The notes: a model not told the origin generated them from the letters alone. A stretch of 64,000 bases of DNA from Calditrichia bacterium (GCA_028284905.1 JANQQU010000093.1:124001-188000), one strand, 5' to 3'; counted from the stretch's first letter, positions 25,149-34,383 are shown. Translations and numbers: made by a program.

Positions 25149-25229
25149 GCTGTCGCTCCTCTCTGCTGTAAGTCCACACTAAATGTGCGAGGATGGAATA
25201 TAGGATGTCCAGCTTTTTGATGCCAGTGT

Positions 25230-25303
25230 AAATGAGCAAATGAGCAGATGAGCATTGTTCTCTATTTGCATATTAGCATATTTGCCCATTTGCTCATTTG
25301 CCT
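25230..25303. repeat. Inverted array of 8-bp tandem repeats at the 3' end of the photolyase gene
   Basis: Left arm: AAATGAGC, AAATGAGC, AGATGAGC (25230-25253). Right arm: TATTTGCA, TATTAGCA, TATTTGCC, CATTTGCT, CATTTGCC (about 25264-25303). The arms pair over 24 bp with four mismatches, the outer 13 perfectly. The right arm contains the stop codon and last two codons of the photolyase gene. No T-tract follows on the minus strand. Confidence 0.8.
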
Positions 25304-26778
25304 CTTCTTCGACGATCCGGATTTACATGACGGGCAAGAATCCGTCGCTTTTCGGAAATCACATTTGCTGATTTTGCAATTTCCCAGAGTTCTTTGCGAG
25401 CGTGCCGGGCGGCGGCTTCGTGGTCAACAATTGGTGCGGGATAATCTTTGCCGATAATGCAGTCGTAGCTTTGTTGCTCTATGGGGCCAAGCTGCCATGG
25501 GGCATGTACCAATTGGAAAGGAATGTTGCGCAGTTCCGGCAGCCATTGATAAATAAATTCTCCCCCAGGATCATGGTCCTGCGATTGTTTTACCGGATTG
25601 TAAATGCGAAAAGTATTTACGCCCATTACGCCGGCCTGCATCTGAAACTGTGGATAGTGAATGCCTGGCTCATAGTCGAGAAATTGCCGGGCAAGGTGAT
25701 GCACCCCGGCCTGCCAGGGTTGCCAGAGGTGATGAGTGAGGAAAGAAACCAGCAAGGCGCGCATACGAAAGTTGAGATAACCGGTCGCCCGTACGCAGCG
25801 CATGCAGGCATCGATCAGGGGAAAGCCAGTGCGGCCATCTTCCCAGGCATTAGCCAGTTCGGGATTAATAGCCGTGCGAATATTGTCGAAACCTCGATTA
25901 AGGTTTTCGAATTCCATCCGCTCTTCCATCTCAAATTTTTGAATGAAATGGCAGTGCCAGAACAGGCGCGATTGAAAATTGGCAAGCGCCCGCCGGAAGG
26001 GAGAGTTATCCATTTCGCTGAGCAACGCCTGGTAAACCTGCCGCATGGATAAATTACCGTAAGCCAAATAGGGGGAGATGCGACTGCAGCCCCGCCGGCT
26101 GGCCAGTGGCTTCGAAATACTCTTGGTATAATTCGCTGCCCGGGATTCGAGAAAATCTGTCAGATAATGCCAGGCAAATCTTTCCCCGCCCGGCTGAAAA
26201 GCGCTGTCTTTTTCTTTATAGCCATGGGGAAGATCTTCCCCGCGTAATTTCTCGTAAATTGTTTTTGATAGCAGGCAGGGCTTAAGCTGCTGCCATTGTG
26301 GCTGTGCCTGCGGTTGCGCCATCATCGATATCCATTTTTCCGACCAGTGATCGCGATTTCGCAGCCCACGAATGATGCCATTGCTTTGAAATTCCCACCA
26401 ATGGATATCATTATCTTTGCAGAATCGCTGAAAAGCGATATCCCGGCGATAGGTAATTGCATTGCCGGTTTCCCGGTAGGAGAAAACAGTGTGAATATCG
26501 AAAGTTTGCTGAAGCTGATCGAAAACAGGGCGCACTTCACTGTGGAAAAAGTAGATATCGCTGCCATATTTGTCGAGCTGGCCGCGCATTTCCTGCAGCG
26601 ATTGATAAATGAAACGCCAGTGTCGAACATCAGCATCCGGCGCGCTGGTTACCGATGGCTCAAAAAAGTAGACAATCAACAACGGTAATTTTGCCTTGAT
26701 TGCTTCCCGGAAGGGGACATGATCGTTCAGGCGTAAATCTCGTTTTAGCCAGACGATGTTAACTTTTTCTCGATGCAT
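25294..26778 (-). CDS. DNA photolyase/cryptochrome family flavoprotein
   Basis: A 494-residue FAD protein. The N-terminal antenna-type domain begins [18 protein letters not shown]; the FAD-binding part has [19 protein letters not shown], then [20 protein letters not shown] and the late block [19 protein letters not shown]. Length and motifs fit the photolyase/cryptochrome superfamily; repair of cyclobutane dimers is likely but a signalling or other repair role cannot be excluded. Basic tail DRRRRGK. It follows the FeS photolyase gene by 24 bp on the same strand, the third gene of a ribA operon. The 3' end overlaps an inverted octamer array. Confidence 0.92.
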   Translation of the reverse strand: MHREKVNIVWLKRDLRLNDHVPFREAIKAKLPLLIVYFFEPSVTSAPDADVRHWRFIYQSLQEMRGQLDKYGSDIYFFHSEVRPVFDQLQQTFDIHTVFSYRETGNAITYRRDIAFQRFCKDNDIHWWEFQSNGIIRGLRNRDHWSEKWISMMAQPQAQPQWQQLKPCLLSKTIYEKLRGEDLPHGYKEKDSAFQPGGERFAWHYLTDFLESRAANYTKSISKPLASRRGCSRISPYLAYGNLSMRQVYQALLSEMDNSPFRRALANFQSRLFWHCHFIQKFEMEERMEFENLNRGFDNIRTAINPELANAWEDGRTGFPLIDACMRCVRATGYLNFRMRALLVSFLTHHLWQPWQAGVHHLARQFLDYEPGIHYPQFQMQAGVMGVNTFRIYNPVKQSQDHDPGGEFIYQWLPELRNIPFQLVHAPWQLGPIEQQSYDCIIGKDYPAPIVDHEAAARHARKELWEIAKSANVISEKRRILARHVNPDRRRRGK

Positions 26779-26802
26779 GTTAACGACCTGCCAGGTTAAT
26801 TA

Positions 26803-28341
26803 TTACAAATTATCAGCATTTGCCCGGTAGATTGCCGCCTGCTTACGAATGGCCGCTAGCTCTTCCGGTGCCATGCGAGCGAGATTGCGATAGGCCATTC
26901 CGATACGCGGATTATTCGCCAGTTTATCGCGATGGCGCTCAAAATAATCCCAGTATAAACTGTTAAAAGGGCAGGCGCCTTCGCCATACCGCTGCTTATT
27001 ATTGTAGAAGCAGCTTTTACAATAATTACTCATTTTGTTGATATAATTGGCCGAAGAAACATAAGGCTTGGTGGCAGTAATACCGCCGTCCGCGAACTGA
27101 CTCATCCCACGGGTGTTGGTAATCTCTACCCATTGAATGGCATCGATATAAATACCCAGATACCATTCATCCACTGCATCGGGGTGAACGCCGAGCAAGT
27201 TTGCAAAGTTACCGGTAACCATCAATCGCTGAATATGATGAGCATAGGCATGATCCAATGACTGCTTGATCGCATGATGGAGACAATTCATGCGGGTATC
27301 GCCAGTCCAGAAAAATGCCGGTAATTTTGCTTCATGGCCAAGATGATTCAGCTCTTGGTAGCCGGGCATATAATGCCAGTAAACGCCGCGCATAAATTCC
27401 CGCCAGCCAAGGATTTGGCGAATAAACCCTTCCACCTGGGCGATGTCAACCGTTTCGGTATTTGCCTCCCAAAATTGCAGGGTCTTTTTCAATACTTCAT
27501 CCGGACCTATCAATTTTATATTCATCGCAAAAGATAGGCGCGAATGAAAAATAAAAGCATGATCGCTGTGCATAGCATCCTGATAGGCGCCAAATTTTGC
27601 CAGGCAATCGGAGAGAAAAAAATCCAGCAGGCGAAGGGCTTCACCGCGGGTTAGCGGCCAGGGAAAATTTTTCGCCTCAATATTGCCGATGGTCTCAACT
27701 TTCATTACTGCAATCATATCTGTAATATCGCTGACATCATGCGCAAAATTGAGATGATTAGGCACCTGAATATCTTTTGGGAGTGACTTCCGGTTTTCCG
27801 CATCATAATTCCAACGGCCGCTGAGTGGTTTGTGGCCGTCCATCAAAATGCCGGTTTGGCGGCGCATATAGCGATAGAAAGTTTCCATCAACGGGTTTTG
27901 ATCTTTTCGAAAAACAGTTGAGAAAATATTCCGGGGGGCGAGAAAATGTTCGCTGTCGACGGCAGATGTGGGAATCGGCAGACTGGCCGCAAAATCTGCC
28001 AATAATCGATCCAGCCGATATTCGTCCGGTTCTTGATACTCAAATCGGGAAATATGGTGATGGGATATCAGTCGGAGAATGTTTTCCTCAAAAGACTGAG
28101 CATTGTCCGGGCTATCCAGCGTAAGATAGATAAAACGATGGCCCGCCTGCCGCATGCGATCACAGAAGGCACGCATCGCTCCGAAGAAACCGCAAACCTT
28201 CTGGATGTGATGTTTCACGTAGTTGGTTTCCCCTAAAACTTCCATCATGACATAAGTAACATTGTTGTCAGTCTGGGAAAACCATGAATGTTGTTCGTTG
28301 AGCTGGTCTCCAAGAACCAGGCGAAGCGTTCTGTTTTTCAT
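26803..28341 (-). CDS. Iron-sulfur bacterial photolyase/cryptochrome (FeS-BCP, (6-4)-type)
   Basis: A 512-residue protein starting RTLRLVLGDQLNEQHSWF, the hallmark of the FeS-BCP group. Four cysteines can ligate a 4Fe-4S cluster: Cys353 (MNCLHHA), Cys441 and Cys444 (NYCKSCFYNN) and Cys457 (GACPFN). Their spacing equals that of Agrobacterium PhrB (350, 438, 441, 454), each shifted by three. PhrB repairs (6-4) photoproducts and uses 6,7-dimethyl-8-ribityllumazine as antenna (established for that protein). The gene starts 3 bp after ribA, whose product feeds lumazine and flavin synthesis, which supports the same cofactor use here. Highly confident on family; the exact lesion repaired is inferred. 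Confidence 0.94.
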   Translation of the reverse strand: MKNRTLRLVLGDQLNEQHSWFSQTDNNVTYVMMEVLGETNYVKHHIQKVCGFFGAMRAFCDRMRQAGHRFIYLTLDSPDNAQSFEENILRLISHHHISRFEYQEPDEYRLDRLLADFAASLPIPTSAVDSEHFLAPRNIFSTVFRKDQNPLMETFYRYMRRQTGILMDGHKPLSGRWNYDAENRKSLPKDIQVPNHLNFAHDVSDITDMIAVMKVETIGNIEAKNFPWPLTRGEALRLLDFFLSDCLAKFGAYQDAMHSDHAFIFHSRLSFAMNIKLIGPDEVLKKTLQFWEANTETVDIAQVEGFIRQILGWREFMRGVYWHYMPGYQELNHLGHEAKLPAFFWTGDTRMNCLHHAIKQSLDHAYAHHIQRLMVTGNFANLLGVHPDAVDEWYLGIYIDAIQWVEITNTRGMSQFADGGITATKPYVSSANYINKMSNYCKSCFYNNKQRYGEGACPFNSLYWDYFERHRDKLANNPRIGMAYRNLARMAPEELAAIRKQAAIYRANADNL

Positions 28342-28344
28342 CGC

Positions 28345-28986
28345 TTATATGACCGTTGCTTCCTCGTTATACTGACGTTCGAAATCAAACAAGTGTCCGG
28401 ATTTTTCTGCTTTTGTATGTAAATAGAAGCGATTTACCGGATTCGGCTCAATTTGTAAAGGTGTGCGTTCGTTTACCCGAATACCAAACTTTTCTAAACC
28501 GGCAACCTTTAGCGGATTATTTGTGAGCAAGTTGACGCTTTCTACCTGCAGAATATCGAGCATTTTTGCAGCGACGTTGTATTCGCGTAAATCATCAGGA
28601 AAACCGAGCAGGCTATTCGCTTCAACTGTATCATAGCCTTCTTCCTGCAAAGCATACGCACGAATTTTATTGCCCAGGCCAATTCCCCGGCCTTCCTGAC
28701 GCATGTAAAGCACCACGCCCGCCGGTGTTTTAGCGATGTGCTGCAGTGCGCTTTCCAATTGTTCCCGGCAGTCACACTTCATGGAACCAAGCACTTCGCT
28801 GGTTAAACATTCCGAATGAATACGGGTAACAACGTCACTTTTACCGGAAACATTACCATTGACGATTGCCAGGTGTTCTTTATAATCGATTGTATTCCGG
28901 AAAACATAAACGTCGAAAGTACCATGAAGTGTTGGAAGTGTCGTTTTTGCGTAGATATATACTGGATCTTTAGTGCCTTTTAACAT
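28345..28986 (-). CDS. ribA: GTP cyclohydrolase II
   Basis: A 213-residue enzyme opening GTP to the first riboflavin-pathway intermediate, releasing formate and pyrophosphate. Zinc cysteines are in RIHSECLTSEVLGSMKCDC; the active-site motif MRQEGRGIGLGNKI and the C-terminal LLTNNPLKVAGLEKFGI are canonical. No fused RibB domain. First gene of the ribA / FeS photolyase / photolyase run, with a 3-bp gap to the next. Its upstream region (28987-29290), shared with the divergent FAS1 gene, contains nonamer repeats that may be regulatory. A light-related role in cofactor supply is inferred from context. Confidence 0.96.
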   Translation of the reverse strand: MLKGTKDPVYIYAKTTLPTLHGTFDVYVFRNTIDYKEHLAIVNGNVSGKSDVVTRIHSECLTSEVLGSMKCDCREQLESALQHIAKTPAGVVLYMRQEGRGIGLGNKIRAYALQEEGYDTVEANSLLGFPDDLREYNVAAKMLDILQVESVNLLTNNPLKVAGLEKFGIRVNERTPLQIEPNPVNRFYLHTKAEKSGHLFDFERQYNEEATVI

Positions 28987-29027
28987 GATTATCCCTTTTC
29001 ATAAAAGTGAAGTTTAATTTTTCGCAA

Positions 29028-29238
29028 TGAGCGTTTTGAACGTTTTTAGTTTAAGAAACTTCAGTAAAAAAGTCAAGAACAAAACGCTCAAAACGCTCGT
29101 TTTGGTTTTTTGCTTCTCAAATACGCCGGGATTTTACGTTTTTGAAAGTTGAAGAGCAAAAGTATTCGGGCACTATTTCTTGTAACCAATTTTAATTGCT
29201 GGCGTAAGAGATTTGAAATGAGCGTTTTGGGCGTTTTT
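29028..29238. repeat. Three 18-bp nonamer-pair repeats in the divergent ribA / FAS1 intergenic region
   Basis: Copy 1 GAGCGTTTTGAACGTTTT at 29029-29046; copy 2, inverted, AAAACGCTCAAAACGCTC at 29081-29098; copy 3 GAGCGTTTTGGGCGTTTT at 29220-29237. Each copy is two 9-bp half-units (GNGCGTTTT-like). A half unit, GAGCGTTTT, is also at about 31170. The 28987-29290 gap (304 bp) has no gene. They could be operator sites for divergent promoters or repeat elements. Confidence 0.75.
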
Positions 29239-29290
29239 GAAACGTGTAATCTTCAAACAATCACTTACTGAATAATTCTGAGGAGACAAT

Positions 29291-30487
29291 ATGTCTGGAA
29301 AAATTCGTTTATTATCAACCTTTTTAAGTCTGGCAATTGTAACGCTGCTAATTTTGCCGGCAACTGCCGGAAAAAAACGCGGGAAAGACATTATCGACAC
29401 CGCTGTCGCAGCAGGTAACTTTACAACACTGGCTAAAGCTCTGACTGCAGCTGATTTGATCGATGCTTTGAAAGGCCATGGACCCTTCACTGTTTTTGCA
29501 CCAACGGATGAAGCTTTTGCCAAGCTTCCTGAGAAAGTACTGACCGAATTACTGAAGCCCGAAAATAAAGACCGGCTGACCGCTATTCTTACCTATCACG
29601 TTGTTTCCGGGAAAGTTACCGCTGCCCAGGCAGGTGGACTAACCAGCGCGGAAACTTTAAATGGACAACGGATCGATATCACCGCCGGTAATGGAAAATT
29701 ACAAATCGAGGAATCCACGGTGCTGACGGCAGATATCCGGGCAAGTAACGGCATTATCCACGTTATTGATCAAGTGTTGATCCCGGAAACAGATAATATT
29801 CTTACGATTGCTGGCAACGCCGGATCTTTTAAAACACTGGCTGCGGCGATAAAAGCGGCAGGATTAATCGATGCGCTTAATGGTGAAGGGCCGTTTACGG
29901 TATTCGCACCAACTGATGAAGCGTTTGCCAGCTTGCCGGATGGCACTGTAGAAAATCTACTGAAGCCGGAAAATCGCGAAAAACTTCAGGATATTCTGAA
30001 ATATCATGTCGTTTCCGGCCGGATCTATTCCAGCCAGGTGCTTGGTAATGGTACCCTGAATACTCTAAATGGACAGGCTGTTCGCGCGGCACTGGAAAAC
30101 GGACAAGCCCGGATAAATGCAGCTGCCCTTACAGCAACTGATATCGAGGCTTCGAATGGGGTCATTCATGTCATCGATCAGGTTTTATTGCCTCAGGAAA
30201 AATCTGCAGAAACGGCTGCCATGGACCTGATTGAATATGCAATTGATCGTGGCGTGCCGTTATACAACCATGGTCAAACCAGCGCTTGTGCAGCAATTTA
30301 TGAAGTGACTGCCCAGGCATTACTGATGCTCGATGCGGATCTGCCTGCCAGTGCGAAAACACCTTTAAAGCGTGCGCTGCGCAGTGCGAAGAATGATCGC
30401 AATAGCTCTGAGAGAGCCTGGACTTTACGGTATGGACTGGATGATGCTTACAATGCATTACGGAAGGAAATGACGGCTGGTTTATAA
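29291..30487 (+). CDS. Exported protein with two fasciclin (FAS1) domains
   Basis: A 398-residue protein with Shine-Dalgarno GAGGAG and a signal-like N-terminus (LLSTFLSLAIVTLLILPATA). Two FAS1 domains follow, each with the HGPFTVFAPTDEAFAKLP / GEGPFTVFAPTDEAFASLP motif, the YHVVSGK/YHVVSGR motif, and ASNGIIHVIDQVLIP / ASNGVIHVIDQVLLP. FAS1 domains mediate adhesion or matrix contacts. The C-terminal about 95 residues (MDLIEYAIDRGVPLYNHGQ, TSACAAIYEVTAQALLML) are a helical domain of unknown family. Divergent from ribA. Followed by a strong terminator. Confidence 0.93.
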   Translation: MSGKIRLLSTFLSLAIVTLLILPATAGKKRGKDIIDTAVAAGNFTTLAKALTAADLIDALKGHGPFTVFAPTDEAFAKLPEKVLTELLKPENKDRLTAILTYHVVSGKVTAAQAGGLTSAETLNGQRIDITAGNGKLQIEESTVLTADIRASNGIIHVIDQVLIPETDNILTIAGNAGSFKTLAAAIKAAGLIDALNGEGPFTVFAPTDEAFASLPDGTVENLLKPENREKLQDILKYHVVSGRIYSSQVLGNGTLNTLNGQAVRAALENGQARINAAALTATDIEASNGVIHVIDQVLLPQEKSAETAAMDLIEYAIDRGVPLYNHGQTSACAAIYEVTAQALLMLDADLPASAKTPLKRALRSAKNDRNSSERAWTLRYGLDDAYNALRKEMTAGL

Positions 30488-30514
30488 TCCGGCTTGAATC
30501 TAATACTGTAAAAC

Positions 30515-30550
30515 AAAAAAGCCGCCGGGCATCTGCTCGGCGGCTTTTTT
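30515..30550. terminator. Bidirectional intrinsic terminator
   Basis: Stem GCCGCCG/CGGCGGC with a 10-nt loop at 30521-30544, flanked by A-run on the left and T-run on the right, so it can stop transcription from both the FAS1 gene and the convergent small membrane protein gene. Confidence 0.92.
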
Positions 30551-30568
30551 ATTGAAAAAATGTTTTAC

Positions 30569-31042
30569 TTACACGAGGTCGATCAATCCCTGAGCGTTCA
30601 GGAAGGTGATCGCCGCACCAATCAGTAAACCATAAATAACGTGGCCAACAGTGTGTGCAGTAGCGGATTTGAAATCCGCGTTACGGAATTGCTCCAGCGG
30701 ATGCTGGCCGGAAAGGAAAGCCATTCCGAAGCTAAAAATAAATCCATGAATAAAACCGGCAATGCTTCCTAATGCTAAGAAGGAAAGACCGGTATCATTA
30801 TTAAAGAAATTGATGAAAATAAGCAGATAAATACCGGAAAAGATGATACCGGCGATGAAGTGGACAATTTGTCCGACACCGTAAGACTTTTCATAAGAAC
30901 GACTATAGAAACCACCGACGGCACGAATCATATCTGCATTAGCCATACCACTGCGGGTAACCAGGAAGGAATAAAGCGACAATCCAATGGTCGCAAGAAT
31001 TCCGGAAATTAACGCTGCGATCAGAAAATCGAATAAATTCAT
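30569..31042 (-). CDS. Small integral membrane protein, unknown function
   Basis: A 157-residue protein with about four membrane helices (FLIAALISGILATIGLSLYS, IAGIIFSGIYLLIFINFF, FLALGSIAGFIHGFIFSFG, VGHVIYGLLIGAAITFL). Conserved-looking polar spots are GHVIYG, IHGF and the loop FRNADFKSATAHTVGH. Shine-Dalgarno AAGGAG sits upstream of the ATG on the minus strand. No family recognised with confidence. Convergent with the FAS1 gene and sharing its terminator; transcribed alone. Confidence 0.8.
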   Translation of the reverse strand: MNLFDFLIAALISGILATIGLSLYSFLVTRSGMANADMIRAVGGFYSRSYEKSYGVGQIVHFIAGIIFSGIYLLIFINFFNNDTGLSFLALGSIAGFIHGFIFSFGMAFLSGQHPLEQFRNADFKSATAHTVGHVIYGLLIGAAITFLNAQGLIDLV

Positions 31043-31308
31043 TTTATACTCCTTATATTTTATCTTTTTTTATGCGTTTTTTATTTTCTGTTACCAAAAA
31101 ATAGTGAAAACATTAACAAACAAAAATGTGATAGTCAAGAACAAGATAAAAAAATCACAAACGTTTATTGAGCGTTTTCAAGTGCCTGTTTATTTATGGC
31201 TTATAGTGTTCACCTTGTTGCTACTAAATTGGAGATAAGAGCGTTGTAAAATGAAACTTTTCATGTTAGTTTAGAAGAAATCAAATCGGAATTAAAGGAG
31301 CAATGTAA

Positions 31309-32328
31309 ATGCGAAGGATTGAAGGCGCGCAGGGTGAAGGCGGCGGGCAAATTTTGCGCTCGTCCATTACACTATCTCTCCTGACAGGAACGCCTTTTCA
31401 GATTACATCTATTCGTGCCGGGCGGAAAAAGCCGGGATTGATGCGGCAGCATTTAACGGCGGTTAAAGCTGCGGTGGAAATCAGTGGTGCAACCGTGGAA
31501 GGCGCTGAAATGGGTTCCCAGTCCTTGACGTTTCATCCCGGGGAAGTAGCAGGAGGAGAATATCATTTTGCAGTGGGAACCGCGGGCAGTGCCACGCTGG
31601 TGCTGCAAACAATTCTTCCCACGTTACTAATAGCGAAGAATCCCAGCAAAATAGTTCTTGAAGGTGGCACACACAATCCTTATGCGCCTCCCTATCCTTT
31701 TCTGGAAAAAGCCTTCCTGCCGTTGCTTCGTAAAATGGGAGCCGGCATTGAGATTCGCCTGGAAAGAGCCGGTTTTTACCCGGCGGGCGGTGGAAAGTTT
31801 GTCATCGAGGTCGATCCGGTGAAAAAGCTGAAGCGTCTGGATATTCTCGAGAGAGGAACGATTCTGCGTCGTCAGGCAAGAGCGATCGTATCTGCATTGC
31901 CTGGCCATATTGCCGACAGGGAGCTGGCTGTTATCGGAAAAAAACTGGGCTGGGAAGCGGATTGCCTGCAAAAAGAGGTGCTGCGAAAACCACGCGGGCC
32001 GGGAAATATTCTTTCCCTGGAGGTTGAATCGGAATATGTTACCGAAGTTTTTACCGGTTTTGGGGAAGTGAAAAAGTCTGCGGAAATGGTGGCGGAATAT
32101 GCGCTCCGCCAGGCGAAGAAATATTTGAGCAGCAATGCTGCAGTTGGCCGTTTCCTCGCCGATCAGTTGATTATTCCCATGGCGATGGCGGGTGGCGGCG
32201 AATTTTCAACGCTGCCCTTGTCCCGCCATACAGAAACAAATATTGAAATTACGAAAACTTTTCTGGATATCGATGTTACTATCGAGCCTTCGGAAAAATA
32301 CGACCATATTATCAGGATTGATGCCTAG
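31309..32328 (+). CDS. rtcA: RNA 3'-terminal phosphate cyclase
   Basis: A 339-residue enzyme converting RNA 3'-phosphate to 2',3'-cyclic phosphate with ATP. N-terminal RRIEGAQGEGGGQILRSS, then RAGRKKPGLMRQHLTAVK and the FAVGTAGSATLVLQT glycine-rich block are hallmarks. The nucleophile histidine that becomes adenylylated is in LSRHTETNIEI (His307). Length equals the bacterial family. Shine-Dalgarno AAAGGAG upstream. No rtcB or rtcR is next to it in this window, unlike the E. coli layout. RNA repair or end modification is the likely role. Confidence 0.95.
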   Translation: MRRIEGAQGEGGGQILRSSITLSLLTGTPFQITSIRAGRKKPGLMRQHLTAVKAAVEISGATVEGAEMGSQSLTFHPGEVAGGEYHFAVGTAGSATLVLQTILPTLLIAKNPSKIVLEGGTHNPYAPPYPFLEKAFLPLLRKMGAGIEIRLERAGFYPAGGGKFVIEVDPVKKLKRLDILERGTILRRQARAIVSALPGHIADRELAVIGKKLGWEADCLQKEVLRKPRGPGNILSLEVESEYVTEVFTGFGEVKKSAEMVAEYALRQAKKYLSSNAAVGRFLADQLIIPMAMAGGGEFSTLPLSRHTETNIEITKTFLDIDVTIEPSEKYDHIIRIDA

Positions 32329-32933
32329 CGTCGCATGGAAATTGAAGTATTCTCCTGAGCCGCATTGGGATCTGCACGGCCAACTTTCTTTACTTCGAGC
32401 ATGTCGACTAAAATGCCACCTTCAACGAGCATGCCGGCATGGAGTGTTAGCATCAAACTTTTATTCGGCGGGCAATAGAGGATGCCGTCGGCAGTTACCG
32501 GTTGCCATTCCGGTTCAACGATATGCGCCTGAATTGCTTCGCTAATGTCATGGTCCGCAACAGTCGACAGTTCGATGTATCCGCCGAAGTCGAGGCTTTT
32601 TCCCCAGCATTGCACCGTAAAATATCCTCCATTGCGAAGCGGCTGGCTTACAAAGGTGCCGGATGGCAACAGCATACCGCCTTCAACTTTCAATGAGCGC
32701 GTGCCACCGCCGGGAGGGGTATCCGCGGAAAAAGAGGGGGACTCGGTCCAATACCAGCGCAAAGTATCCTGCGTGGATTCAAAAGAGTTGAAAAAGACGG
32801 TATTCATTTTCGTCTCCACTTTCTGGCGTAATTGCTGGGAACAGCTCATCAATAGAAAAACGCCCAGGATTAGTAAACAGAATTTCAGATAATTTTTTTT
32901 CGAGTAAAATTGATTCATTCTTTCCGCGCTCAT
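32325..32933 (-). CDS. Putative lipoprotein, unknown function
   Basis: About 202 residues from the ATG at 32933, which has GGAG upstream; the frame is open to 33059 but that extension lacks signals. A lipoprotein signal FCLLILGVFLLMSC (lipobox LMSC) predicts outer or inner membrane anchoring. The mature part (VFFNSFESTQDTLRWYW, GTRSLKVEGGMLLPSG, GYFTVQCWGKSLDFGG) reads like a carbohydrate-binding or jelly-roll beta-sandwich, but no family is certain. Its stop overlaps that of the convergent rtcA by a few bases. Confidence 0.75.
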   Translation of the reverse strand: MSAERMNQFYSKKNYLKFCLLILGVFLLMSCSQQLRQKVETKMNTVFFNSFESTQDTLRWYWTESPSFSADTPPGGGTRSLKVEGGMLLPSGTFVSQPLRNGGYFTVQCWGKSLDFGGYIELSTVADHDISEAIQAHIVEPEWQPVTADGILYCPPNKSLMLTLHAGMLVEGGILVDMLEVKKVGRADPNAAQENTSISMRR

Positions 32934-33123
32934 TTCGTTGCTCCAATCGATTTTATTATGTATAATTTTTGCACTTTTTATTCTTATAATTTTTGCATCA
33001 AAATTCTTTAAGCCTTTACCGGATGCGGTTTTGAGAACAATCTTTATTGCAGATATCATTTATTTTGCAATTGCTATGCCTGAAATAGAAGGAACAGTAA
33101 ATAACCAGGAATAAGCAGCGAAT

Positions 33124-34191
33124 ATGACCGTCCTTTCCAAAATTATTAAGTCACTTCGATGGCTCCTGTTGCCATTAGGAATTGTCCATTGGTGCATCTT
33201 GCAAATCAGACATTTTTGTTTTGATCGGGGAGTATTTGCTGTCAAAAAATTACCTGTGCCGGTTATATCCATTGGCAATATTCAAATGGGAGGGACTGGC
33301 AAAACGCCATTTGTGCAAATGTGTATCGATTTGTTGCAGGAAGAGTATCGTTTGGGAATATTATCCCGCGGATATGGCCGTAAATCCCGGGAGCATTTTA
33401 TCATTTCCGCAAATCCGGAGCAAAAGAACTTGCCGGAAATTGACGAAATTGGTGACGAGCCCAGTATGCTTTTATGGCGATTGAAGACTGGTGCGCTGGG
33501 GATTGGTGCGGGGAGATATCAGGTCGGTAGAAAATTATTAGCGGCACAAGCTGTCGATCTTATCTTGCTCGATGATGGATTTCAGCACCGTGGTTTGGAG
33601 CGAGATTTGGATATCTGCCTGATTGATGTTTCCCGATGGCACTCTCATCCTTTTCTTTTTCCATTTAGTCAACTTCGAGATGTAAAAAATGCATTAAGGC
33701 GTGCCGGCATTATTGTGCTTACCAAGGGGGGAAATTTCCCGGAACGGGAAAGTAAACTGACTGCCTGGATTTCTGAGAAATATCAACAAACAGTGTTTAT
33801 TGGCCGTTTTCAGACGGACCAGTTCGAGAAATTAGATGGCAGGATTATTTCCCGTGACGCTATTAAAAAAGGAAGAGTTGGTGCATTTTGCGGGATTGCA
33901 AATCCCTTAAATTTTTTCAACGGTATTGAACGGGAGGGGATGACGCTGAGCTATCGCCGACATTTCTCCGATCATCAGGAATATAATAAAATAGTGCTGG
34001 AAAAAATTAACCATGAAACGGCTGAATTATCCTCAGTTCTCGTCACCGAAAAAGATGCGGTTAAGCTTCTCAATAATCCCTGGTTGCCGGAAGCACTGGC
34101 TGCGAAAATTGTGGTGATGAAAATTCACTTTAAAGTAACCAATGAAAAATTGTTTCTGAAAAAAATGCAGTTAATCTTAGAAAAAATATAG
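33124..34191 (+). CDS. lpxK: Tetraacyldisaccharide 4'-kinase
   Basis: A 355-residue enzyme phosphorylating the 4' position of the lipid A precursor. The P-loop GNIQMGGTGKTPFVQMC lies near residue 55; GILSRGYGRKS, LLDDGFQHRGLERDLDICL and CGIANPLNFF are characteristic. An N-terminal hydrophobic helix (WLLLPLGIVHWCILQIRHF) would attach it to the inner membrane, as known for LpxK. It shows the organism makes lipid A and so has an outer membrane. Divergent from the lipoprotein gene; no terminator seen before the tRNA promoter. Confidence 0.95.
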   Translation: MTVLSKIIKSLRWLLLPLGIVHWCILQIRHFCFDRGVFAVKKLPVPVISIGNIQMGGTGKTPFVQMCIDLLQEEYRLGILSRGYGRKSREHFIISANPEQKNLPEIDEIGDEPSMLLWRLKTGALGIGAGRYQVGRKLLAAQAVDLILLDDGFQHRGLERDLDICLIDVSRWHSHPFLFPFSQLRDVKNALRRAGIIVLTKGGNFPERESKLTAWISEKYQQTVFIGRFQTDQFEKLDGRIISRDAIKKGRVGAFCGIANPLNFFNGIEREGMTLSYRRHFSDHQEYNKIVLEKINHETAELSSVLVTEKDAVKLLNNPWLPEALAAKIVVMKIHFKVTNEKLFLKKMQLILEKI

Positions 34192-34237
34192 CTTTGTAGG
34201 GTGTTTAATTGTTGTGTGTAAAAGTTATAATTAACAG

Positions 34238-34266
34238 TTGACAACCCAACAAACGCATACTATATT
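34238..34266 (+). promoter_or_regulatory. Sigma-70 promoter of the tRNA / tilS operon
   Basis: A consensus -35 box TTGACA at 34238-34243, a 17-bp spacer, and a -10 box TATATT at 34261-34266. The first tRNA starts at 34279, so transcription would begin a few bases before it. This is the best promoter visible in the window. Confidence 0.88.
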
Positions 34267-34278
34267 GGGAGCCTTGAT

Positions 34279-34352
<74 letters not shown>

Positions 34353-34383
34353 CTAAGTCTGGCAAAAGCCAGTATGATAAGAA

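Noticed and set aside
25402-26052. 216-codon open frame on the plus strand
   Set aside because: Antisense to the photolyase gene with no ribosome site or domain.
28987-29290. CRISPR-like array
   Set aside because: Three repeats of 18 bp, one inverted, with spacers of unequal length, and no cas genes in the window.
30987-31238. 83-codon hydrophobic open frame on the plus strand
   Set aside because: Half is antisense to the small membrane protein gene; the hydrophobic look comes from A/T-rich intergenic DNA and there is no ribosome site.
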